Origin: JAJFTV01 sp036825755
GTDB lineage: Bacteria > Chloroflexota > Anaerolineae > Anaerolineales > Anaerolineaceae
Assembly: GCA_036825755.1 (NCBI GenBank)
Contig: DAISXR010000162.1
Span: 1-5,543 of the forward strand
Direction: 5' to 3'
Length of the DNA: 5,543 bases
The notes under the pieces were generated by a model. The model worked only from the letters and a program-made list of their open reading frames with translations, did not search any database and had not been told where the DNA came from. The position numbers were made by a program, and so were the translations under genes. Shown piece by piece: positions 1-5,543 of this stretch (positions within the stretch are counted from its first letter, which is position 1; each line of letters opens with the position of its first letter).

Positions 1-1450
1 GTGAAAGCGCCTTGCCGCGCTGTGAATTATCGATCAGTGAGTCAACTGCTTCCTGGAGCATGCGTTTTTCATTCCGCACGATCACATCAGGAGCGCCCAG
101 TTCCAGCAGTCTCTTGAGGCGGTTGTTGCGGTTGATCACGCGCCGGTAGAGGTCATTGAGATCTGAAGTGGCGAAGCGTCCGCCATCCAGTTGCACCATC
201 GGGCGCAGATCGGGAGGGATCACCGGTAGAATGGTGAGGATCATCCATTCGGGGCGGTTGCCTGAACGGCGGAAGGATTCCACCACCTTCAAGCGGGTGG
301 TAGCCTTCTTGCGTTTCTGCTTGCTGCGCGTGGTTTTCACCTCGTGCCAAAGTTCCTCAGCCAGTTTTTCCAGGTCCAGGCGGCGCAGAATATCGTAGAA
401 AGCCTCTGCGCCCATATCAGCCCGGAACACCTGACCCCAGCGCATCTTCAACTCACGGTAACGCGGTTCGCTTAAGAAGGTGAAAGGACGCAGTTCCTGC
501 AGTTCGTCGCGGGCGCGTGAGTTCTGGTTCTGCGAGGCAATGGATTGATCTTCCAGTTGGCTGCGAAGCTGTTCCATTTCCAGGTCGGCTTCAGCTTTGA
601 ATTTCTCGACTTCGATCGTCAGCTTTTCCTGTTCGGTCTGCTGCAATTTTTTAACATCTGCTTCGATCTCGTTGAAGCGTTCCTTGGCGGCTTTTTGAAT
701 GGCGGAAATGTGTTTGTTGTCCACCACCGCGCCAGCTTTGACTATTTCGATCCCTAACGTTTTAAAGGAAACAGCAGAAGTAAGGGCTGTACCCATCTTC
801 TCGTGCAGAGTTTCTTCCAACTGCTGGGCTTCCTTGGAAACCGGTTCCCAGCGGAAGGATAATTCATCTTCACCGATTTTATCGATGTCATATTGGTTTT
901 TCAGTTCAGCAATCTTGGCATCCCGGTTCTTTTTAACTTCAACGATTTTGGCGTTGATCACGGTTGCCTGTTCACGTTCCGAAACATTGATCTCGTCTTC
1001 AAGACGTTTCAATGCCTTGTTGCGGGCATCTTCATCCACATAGGTGACAATATACTGGGCAAAATACAGCACCCGGTCCAGGTTTCGGCGGGAAATATCC
1101 AGTAACAAGCCAAGATAGGATGGTATTCTTCGGGTGTACCAGATATGCGCAATTGGAGTTGCCAGCTCGATATGCCCCATCCGCTCGCGGCGGACGGAAG
1201 ATCGCGTTACTTCAACACCGCACTTGTCGCATACAATACCTTTATATCGAGGGTTCTTATATTTTCCACAGTAACACTGCCAGTCGCGGGTGGGACCAAA
1301 AATCGCTTCACAGAACAATCCGTCTTTTTCCGGGCGTAATCGCCGATAGTTGATTGTTTCTGGTTTCAAGACCTCGCCATACGACCAGCTTTTAATGGTT
1401 TCTGGGGAGGCAAGATTAATTCGAAGTGCTTTTAAGCCCTTGGTTTCCAC
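1..1450 (-). CDS. rpoC: DNA-directed RNA polymerase subunit beta' (RpoC), N-terminal part, cut by the window edge
   Basis: This is the beta' subunit of the transcribing RNA polymerase, here 483 codons from a GTG start at 1450. The frame begins METKGLKALRINLASPETIK and aligns with RpoC from near its N-terminus. The zinc-ribbon cysteines are C59, C61, C74 and C77 (CYCGK, then CDKCG), followed by RRERMGHIELATPIAHIW at about 87-104. The motifs RPEWMILTILPVIPPDLRP (399-416) and GGRFATSDLNDLYRRVINR (423-441) mark the lid and the start of the clamp coiled coil that docks sigma region 2; the coil continues to about residue 475. The catalytic NADFDGD loop lies beyond the edge. Compared with E. coli beta' as I recall it, about 177 extra residues sit between roughly 139 and 325 and are rich in Lys/Glu helix (142-187 and 248-303). 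The GTG start is chosen because GGAGGT lies 5 nt upstream and the homology begins just inside it. Unusually, rpoB is not directly upstream. Identification is secure; the taxon is an inference. Confidence 0.97.
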   Translation of the reverse strand, partial: METKGLKALRINLASPETIKSWSYGEVLKPETINYRRLRPEKDGLFCEAIFGPTRDWQCYCGKYKNPRYKGIVCDKCGVEVTRSSVRRERMGHIELATPIAHIWYTRRIPSYLGLLLDISRRNLDRVLYFAQYIVTYVDEDARNKALKRLEDEINVSEREQATVINAKIVEVKKNRDAKIAELKNQYDIDKIGEDELSFRWEPVSKEAQQLEETLHEKMGTALTSAVSFKTLGIEIVKAGAVVDNKHISAIQKAAKERFNEIEADVKKLQQTEQEKLTIEVEKFKAEADLEMEQLRSQLEDQSIASQNQNSRARDELQELRPFTFLSEPRYRELKMRWGQVFRADMGAEAFYDILRRLDLEKLAEELWHEVKTTRSKQKRKKATTRLKVVESFRRSGNRPEWMILTILPVIPPDLRPMVQLDGGRFATSDLNDLYRRVINRNNRLKRLLELGAPDVIVRNEKRMLQEAVDSLIDNSQRGKALS

Positions 1451-1455
1451 TAAAT

Positions 1456-1461
1456 ACCTCC
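1456..1461 (-). promoter_or_regulatory. rpoC ribosome binding site
   Basis: On the minus strand GGAGGT is followed by the 5-nt spacer ATTTA and then GTG. This is a near-perfect Shine-Dalgarno sequence and it settles the choice of the GTG at 1450 as the start codon. Confidence 0.9.
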
Positions 1462-1499
1462 TGATGTCTGTACGGGACCAATCCGTCTGAAATTAAGAG

Positions 1500-1528
1500 A
1501 AGCGCCGGGGATGTTTACTCCTGCGCTT
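1500..1528 (-). other. Possible stem-loop in the rpoC leader
   Basis: Reading the minus strand, AAGCGC (1528-1523) can pair with GCGCTT (1505-1500). GGA and TCC can pair inside, separated from the outer stem by an asymmetric internal loop, which leaves a loop of about 7 nt. It sits in the predicted leader, about 50 nt before the start codon. The sequence after it (CTCTTAATTTC) is only weakly U-rich, so it is not a convincing intrinsic terminator. It could be an attenuator, a stabilising 5' structure, or chance; no riboswitch or ribosomal-protein leader family was recognised. Confidence 0.35.
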
Positions 1529-1554
1529 TAATGTTTTGATAATAGCCGCTAATT

Positions 1555-1605
1555 TTGCATGACAGTGTATTATACAGAATAAGTCAATACTCTGTCAAGG
1601 TGCAA
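1555..1605. repeat. Interrupted inverted repeat flanking the rpoC promoter core
   Basis: On the plus strand the left arm TTGCATGACAG (1555-1565) is the reverse complement of the right arm CTGTCAAGGTGCAA (1592-1605), apart from a 3-nt insertion in the right arm. The two matched blocks are 6 bp (TGACAG/CTGTCA) and 5 bp (TTGCA/TGCAA), separated by 26 bp. The right arm overlaps the -35 box and the left arm covers the predicted transcription start. It could bind a dimeric regulator that loops or blocks the promoter, or form a hairpin in read-through RNA from the kinase gene. Chance is not excluded. Confidence 0.35.
1569..1598 (-). promoter_or_regulatory. Predicted strong housekeeping promoter of rpoC
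   Basis: On the minus strand an exact TTGACA (1598-1593) and an exact TATAAT (1574-1569) are separated by 18 bp. Both hexamers match the sigma-70/SigA consensus at all six positions. Transcription should start near 1562-1560, giving an rpoC leader of about 110 nt. The bases TG directly abut the -10 box, so this is not a proper extended -10 (TGn). The -35 starts 8 nt after the stop codon of the upstream kinase gene. This promoter fits an essential, highly expressed gene that is not led by rpoB. It is a sequence prediction; no start site has been mapped. Confidence 0.85.
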
Positions 1606-1606
1606 T

Positions 1607-4600
1607 TTACGCCTTGCCCGAATTTGTATCATCTTCAGCTTCGGATTCCGCCTGAACTTCCACCGCTGCCAATTCAAATGAGAAAGTACTGCCTTTTCCC
1701 AGTTGGCTGTCCACCCATACTTTTCCGCCATGCCGGTCAATAATGGATTTCACAATTGCCAGCCCCAGGCTCGATCCGCGTTGGAAGAAACCCTCCCGCT
1801 GCGAAGACCGGAAGGAACGATCGAACAGCTTGGGAATATCGAGCGGTGCAATCCCCATTCCGGTGTCTTTTACCGTAAATAACACTTTCTCACCGTGATC
1901 GGCGATGCCCAGCCTGACCGTACCGCCGACCGGAGTGTATTTGATTCCGTTTTCCACCAGGTTGTAGAGCGCCCGCTCGATGAGCGCCTGATCGGCATTT
2001 ACTTCGGGGTCGAAGCCATCTTCCACATCCAGCAGTAGTTGAATGTTCTTCTGCACTGCCTGTGAATTCAAGTTGCCCATCACTTTTTTGACGATTGTGA
2101 TCGCTTTCACCGGGGCGATCTGCAGCGCCATGCCCGCCTGGATGCGGTCCATATCCAGCAGGTTATTCACCATGCTCGACATGGTCTCTATCCCACCCAG
2201 GATCTTTTTGGTGTAATTCTTCTGTTGTTCATTCAGCTCGCCCACCATGGTGAGCATGGTGGCATTGCCGCGCAATAATGCCAGCGGCGCACGCAAGTCG
2301 TGGCTGACCATGGAGACGAACTCCGACTTCATGGTGTCCACTTCCTTGAAGTAGCTGATGTCCCGCAGAATGCACATCCTTCCGGTAAACTGCCCATCGA
2401 TCATCATATCCGATTGATAAGCATAAAAGACCTTATTGTTCTGCAGCCGCACTTCCTGGTTGGTTTCACCCTTTTGAATCAGCAGCTTGAGTACCGGGTT
2501 GCGGATCGCTTCATCGACCGACTTCCCCTCCACAAAGAACTCACCCGCTTCGAATAATTCGACCGCCGGCGGGTTCGCCATGATAATGCGGTGCGCCTTG
2601 TCGATCACAAAAGTGGGATCCGGGGTGGAGTTGAGGATGGCTTCCAGTCTTTGCTTGCCGAGTTCGGCGGTTCGGTACAACCGGATGTTTGCCAGCGAAC
2701 GGGAAACGTCATCCGCAAGGTTGGTCAAAAATTGCGTTTCCTCCTGGGTGAAGCCGCGTGGCTGGTCATATCCCGCCCACAATATTCCCAGGAATATCCC
2801 CTGGTAGCGCAGAGGCACGGATATAAGCGCGGATGGATTCAAGGCTTCGCTGTTCAAGCGCAGCGCTCTGCCGCGCATCAGATTATTCAGTGTGATCGAA
2901 TCCCGGTTGCGGGTCAGCGCCAACACCTGCTCATCCAGATAACCGTAATGCTTGTTCATTTCTCCGGCGCCATACCGCTCGATCTCGGTATTGATCGGGT
3001 CCAGGGAGGTATCGGGCACCAGAACGATTCGCGCCATACTGGCGCCGTTGCTCATCGTCGCAGTCAAAATTGGCTCAATCGCTTCCTCAATATCCAGGCT
3101 GGTTGCGATTCCCTGGCTCACCTGCAGCAGCAATTCCAGCTCATCCACCCTATCTTTGACGCTCAGTCGCATTTGCTCAAAGGCAACGCCCAACCGTCCG
3201 ATTTCATCCTCGCCGCGCACATATTGAACGTGGTCGAGCTGCCCTTTTTGTATCCGTTCTGCTTCTTCGGTAAGCTGTCGCACGGCATGGGTGATGGAGT
3301 TCAATCCCGAGCGCATCACCAGGTATACCAATCCGCTCACCACCAGTACCATGAAGACCAGCGGAATGGCGAGTTTGAGCGTCTCGTTTTGAATTTCTCC
3401 TGCCGGCAGGGCAAGCACCACCGCCCAGTCATGGTCGGGGGATGGTTTGTAGTAAAGCATCAACGGGGTGCCATTGGTGGTTTGAATGGTAAAGAACCGC
3501 TCATCTGATGCCAATTCGCCCGGATAAGTGGATTGCAGATATTTGGCTTGCGGATGATAGATCACCTGCCCCTGTTCGTCGATGATGTACCCCTCGCCAC
3601 CCATGCCGGAAAAGCTGTTCAGCAGGGTGATGACCGGCTGCAGAGTGGTGTTGCTGCCCAGCGCCGTCCTTCCGATCAGATACCCTTTGTTATCCTGGTT
3701 GCCTTTGACCGGCGCGATGAATGATACCCAAACGGGGTTGGCACTCGAGTTGGTAAAGCTGATGTATTTCCCGTACAACAGACCCTGGGCAGCTTTTTGC
3801 AGCCCGGTTTGTTCGGCGGGGTATAAACTGAGATCCGTCTCCGGGACGGTGACCACCGGTCTTCCGGCGGCATCCACGTAGATCAATTCATTGAAGAAGG
3901 GGATGTTCGTCAGACTCGAAGTGAGCAGGATCTGAATATCCTTTTCACTATCCTCACTGCGGGGGATCGTACGGGCAATTTGCAGGATGAGGTTTTGCCC
4001 GGTATTGGTGAAATAGGGGATACTGTTGGCGGCGACTTCCGCCGACCCGGCCATCCGTTCCCGCACCAACAGGCGGGCGGAATGTCCTGCCGTCCACCAG
4101 ATGCCCACCAGCAGCAAAATTAACAACGTAAAAATGAAGGGTCCGATCCCGGTCAGGAACCGGCGAGTAATCAACTTCTCATCGGGTACAGGCAGCAAAA
4201 AGGATGGTTTGACCCACAGGTCTTTGAGCATGCGCGATGCAACCTGGCATACCACGCCGCTTATGGCAAACACCGCTGTCATCCCGAATGCCGTGATCAC
4301 CGCCGATTTCAGGTCCCCGCTGATCATCTCCGCCAGATTGTTTGCCCCGCCCAGGATTCCGTTGAATAAGGAAAGCGCCACCCACAACAACCCGGTAACC
4401 GCCCCCGCCCCAAAGGGAGAGCGGATTATCTTGAACGTATTCCCGCGATATTGACTGCGGATCAATTCCGAGAATATCAAGGCGGAACCGGCAAATTCGA
4501 ATGGTGTGAACAGGGAATGAGTGCCAAATAACGCCAGAATGGCGCCGGATACAAAGCCAAGCACCACTGATTGCATCGGAATCAACACGCCCGCTGCCAG

Positions 4601-4906
4601 CATCCACGGGACGGCGCAAAACACCGGCAAAAAATATCCAAACGAACTCAGCGTATACAGGGATTCTTCCCCGTTGGAAAAGCTTTCCGGTGAAAGAATG
4701 AAAAACAGGGTGGTGACCGGGACCAGGATGAAGAGAAAAGCGAACAGTGCAGCCTGGCTGCGCTGTTGACGGTGCGGGTCTCGCTGCCAGTAAGACAATC
4801 GCCAGTAGATGACAATCAGGTACAAAAACAGCAATCCCCAGGCGATCATCGATTGGGGAAGGTTGAGTCCTACAGAATTACCCAGCAGCGTAAATTGAAA
4901 TGTCAT
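1607..4906 (-). CDS. Multi-domain membrane sensor histidine kinase (8 TM, Cache-like sensor, HAMP, GAF, PAS, HisKA, HATPase)
   Basis: A complete two-component sensor kinase of 1,099 residues that should autophosphorylate and pass phosphate to an unlinked response regulator. Eight hydrophobic helices lie at about 20-36, 52-71, 89-107, 110-127, 135-149, 166-187, 200-224 and 251-272. Basic loops (36-51, 150-165, 225-250) and acidic ones (72-85, 189-199) fit an outside N-terminus. Residues 274-510 form an extracytoplasmic domain resembling double Cache, including GYIIDEQGQVIYHP at 439-452. Helix nine (512-531) leads to HAMP (532-584), GAF (about 602-745) and PAS (about 752-855). HisKA follows with SHDLRAP, phospho-acceptor His869. 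The ATPase domain has N-box N982/N986, G1 DTGMG (1014-1018), F-box F1028 and a G2 box GSSLGL (1044-1049), slightly off the usual GxGLGL. The tail (1083-1099) is acidic. The ATG at 4906 is the first start after an in-frame TAA; its ribosome binding site (AGG, 11 nt away) is weak. The ligand and partner cannot be read from the sequence. Confidence 0.95.
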   Translation of the reverse strand: MTFQFTLLGNSVGLNLPQSMIAWGLLFLYLIVIYWRLSYWQRDPHRQQRSQAALFAFLFILVPVTTLFFILSPESFSNGEESLYTLSSFGYFLPVFCAVPWMLAAGVLIPMQSVVLGFVSGAILALFGTHSLFTPFEFAGSALIFSELIRSQYRGNTFKIIRSPFGAGAVTGLLWVALSLFNGILGGANNLAEMISGDLKSAVITAFGMTAVFAISGVVCQVASRMLKDLWVKPSFLLPVPDEKLITRRFLTGIGPFIFTLLILLLVGIWWTAGHSARLLVRERMAGSAEVAANSIPYFTNTGQNLILQIARTIPRSEDSEKDIQILLTSSLTNIPFFNELIYVDAAGRPVVTVPETDLSLYPAEQTGLQKAAQGLLYGKYISFTNSSANPVWVSFIAPVKGNQDNKGYLIGRTALGSNTTLQPVITLLNSFSGMGGEGYIIDEQGQVIYHPQAKYLQSTYPGELASDERFFTIQTTNGTPLMLYYKPSPDHDWAVVLALPAGEIQNETLKLAIPLVFMVLVVSGLVYLVMRSGLNSITHAVRQLTEEAERIQKGQLDHVQYVRGEDEIGRLGVAFEQMRLSVKDRVDELELLLQVSQGIATSLDIEEAIEPILTATMSNGASMARIVLVPDTSLDPINTEIERYGAGEMNKHYGYLDEQVLALTRNRDSITLNNLMRGRALRLNSEALNPSALISVPLRYQGIFLGILWAGYDQPRGFTQEETQFLTNLADDVSRSLANIRLYRTAELGKQRLEAILNSTPDPTFVIDKAHRIIMANPPAVELFEAGEFFVEGKSVDEAIRNPVLKLLIQKGETNQEVRLQNNKVFYAYQSDMMIDGQFTGRMCILRDISYFKEVDTMKSEFVSMVSHDLRAPLALLRGNATMLTMVGELNEQQKNYTKKILGGIETMSSMVNNLLDMDRIQAGMALQIAPVKAITIVKKVMGNLNSQAVQKNIQLLLDVEDGFDPEVNADQALIERALYNLVENGIKYTPVGGTVRLGIADHGEKVLFTVKDTGMGIAPLDIPKLFDRSFRSSQREGFFQRGSSLGLAIVKSIIDRHGGKVWVDSQLGKGSTFSFELAAVEVQAESEAEDDTNSGKA

Positions 4907-4931
4907 GTCTGTATGAACCTGATCTCTCCAT

Positions 4932-4945
4932 AATTATAAATAATT
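4932..4945. repeat. AT-only palindrome over the kinase -10 box
   Basis: The plus-strand sequence AATTATAAATAATT has arms AATTAT and ATAATT that are exact reverse complements around a 2-nt centre. It covers the predicted -10 box, so it could be an operator. Its AT-only composition makes a chance origin easy. Confidence 0.25.
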
Positions 4946-4961
4946 CTTACATAAGTACCAA
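4933..4961 (-). promoter_or_regulatory. Predicted promoter of the histidine kinase gene
   Basis: On the minus strand TTGGTA (1961-type -35 at 4961-4956, 4 of 6 consensus bases) and TATAAT (4938-4933, exact) are 17 bp apart. The predicted start is near 4926, giving a leader of about 20 nt before the ATG. The region is AT-rich, so a chance match to the -10 is possible. The kinase may also be read through from the upstream hydrolase gene, because no terminator separates them. Confidence 0.5.
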
Positions 4962-4979
4962 CTCAAATCAACAAGGAAA

Positions 4980-5543
4980 TCACAAGATCAGTTTTGCCTC
5001 CTGGTTGATCTTTTTCCACGCCGATTTGTACCAGAACGCCGGCTCTTTTTGCACGGCCTCTCCTGAGACCACCATTGCCCATTTTTGCGAAAATGCCAGG
5101 CTTTTTTGAAAACAATCTCTGGTGATTTCCTTTCGAACAGTTTGTGGCTCGTTCATGGCTTCCAGCGCCAGCCTGATGAATTCGCTTTGCAGGGTCTTTT
5201 GTTCGGCTGCGATCATCTCTTTGCGATGCTGATAATCCATAATCACCGACCGGTGCAGCTTTTCATGCTCCCACCAATAGGTGCCGGCTTCGAATACGCC
5301 AGAAGGAGATTTACCCAAATCCGGCAATCCGCTATCCATCCATACCGGTTTAAACAGGCTCAAACAGGGTGCCGCCGAACCGGTCAGCCAGTGGATTGGG
5401 CTTTCAGGGTGCAGCAGAGACACCATGGAACCGGTCGTCTGGTTGATCCGTACCGGACCGAAGCCCACATGCATGCAAACATCAGCCCCCATCAGGGCAT
5501 TATCCGGCGACCAGCTATCATCTGCTGCGTGTGGATGTTGTTG
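4980..5543 (-). CDS. Secernin-like / peptidase C69-type hydrolase, C-terminal part, cut by the window edge
   Basis: The frame is open from the window edge to a TGA at 4982-4980 and gives 187 residues. The section CMHVGFGPVRINQTTGSMVS (fragment residues 23-42) followed by IHWLTGSAAPCLSLFKPVW (50-68) resembles the C-terminal half of secernins. There a QTT-S-MVS strand is followed by a W-TG--P--S-FKP segment. Secernins belong to the Ntn-hydrolase dipeptidase family C69, whose nucleophile is a near-N-terminal cysteine; that part is outside the window, so activity cannot be judged. The remainder (about 85-187) is a charged helical tail. The internal Met at 5492 is not taken as the start, because 17 upstream codons stay open and look like the same protein (SWSPDNALMGADVCMH). 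No signal peptide can be assessed. The kinase gene begins 73 nt downstream with no visible terminator. The family call is by recognition only; a related C45 acyltransferase-type Ntn hydrolase is the alternative. Confidence 0.65.
   Translation of the reverse strand, partial: QQHPHAADDSWSPDNALMGADVCMHVGFGPVRINQTTGSMVSLLHPESPIHWLTGSAAPCLSLFKPVWMDSGLPDLGKSPSGVFEAGTYWWEHEKLHRSVIMDYQHRKEMIAAEQKTLQSEFIRLALEAMNEPQTVRKEITRDCFQKSLAFSQKWAMVVSGEAVQKEPAFWYKSAWKKINQEAKLIL

Larger units (their letters stand above)
1451..1606 (-). other. Kinase-rpoC intergenic region and rpoC leader
   Basis: The 156 nt between the kinase stop codon and the rpoC start hold the consensus promoter, the flanking inverted repeat, the leader hairpin and the ribosome binding site. 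A second weak hairpin is possible at 1472-1486, where ACGG and CCGT are separated by 7 nt. No terminator follows the kinase gene, no small gene with its own ribosome binding site is visible, and no tRNA or known structured RNA was recognised. Confidence 0.8.

Noticed and set aside
156..398. Plus-strand and other-frame minus open frames over 153-1353
   Set aside because: All overlap rpoC, whose frame is confirmed by conserved beta' motifs along its length.
1500..1538. Plus-strand intrinsic terminator (GCGC stem followed by TTTAATGTTTTG)
   Set aside because: No plus-strand gene precedes it, the stem is short and interrupted, and the T-run is broken.
1559..1565. CTGTCAT on the minus strand as a Pho box
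   Set aside because: A Pho box needs a second direct CTGTCA copy 11 nt away; only an inverted copy exists, at 1592-1597.
2591..3508. Plus-strand open frame of 305 codons
   Set aside because: It lies wholly inside the histidine kinase gene on the opposite strand, whose frame shows clear GAF, HAMP and sensor domains. The antisense translation has no recognisable motif, so it is a shadow.
4026..4454. Plus-strand open frame of 142 codons
   Set aside because: It is antisense to the kinase membrane module, with basic, low-information sequence and no recognisable domain.
4179..4619. Second minus-strand open frame of 146 codons
   Set aside because: It overlaps the kinase gene in another frame; the kinase frame gives well-formed transmembrane helices over the same bases.
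4980..5492. Hydrolase start at the Met codon at 5492
   Set aside because: The frame stays open to the window edge and the preceding residues fit the same protein, so this Met is internal.

Overview
The window looks like a chromosomal segment of a Chloroflexota bacterium, probably Anaerolineae or a close relative. The main reason is the N-terminal half of RNA polymerase beta' (RpoC). It has the expected bacterial core motifs plus a long helical insertion (about 177 net residues relative to my recollection of E. coli beta'). The assignment is by recognition, not by a search, so it is moderate. All three genes lie on the minus strand, so transcription runs from the high-coordinate end toward position 1.

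Region by region, in transcription order. (1) 5543-4980: the C-terminal 187 residues of a secernin-like (peptidase family C69-type) hydrolase, cut by the window edge before its catalytic N-terminus. (2) 4979-4907: a short AT-rich spacer with a plausible promoter. (3) 4906-1607: a complete 1,099-residue membrane sensor histidine kinase. It has eight N-terminal transmembrane helices, a Cache-like extracytoplasmic sensor, a ninth helix, then HAMP, GAF, PAS, HisKA and HATPase domains. (4) 1606-1451: an intergenic region with a promoter whose -35 and -10 hexamers are both exact sigma-70 consensus, then a leader of about 110 nt with a possible hairpin and a strong ribosome binding site. (5) 1450-1: the first 483 codons of rpoC, starting at GTG and leaving the window before the catalytic NADFDGD loop.

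The notable point is the context of rpoC. In most bacteria it follows rpoB directly in one operon. Here its upstream neighbour is a histidine kinase, and rpoC has its own very strong predicted promoter, framed by an interrupted inverted repeat. The kinase stop codon lies only 8 nt from the -35 box with no terminator between, so kinase transcripts could run into rpoC. No response regulator is in the window. I see no mobile element, CRISPR array, tRNA, rRNA or clearly new system. Open frames on the plus strand and in other minus frames are shadows of these three genes.
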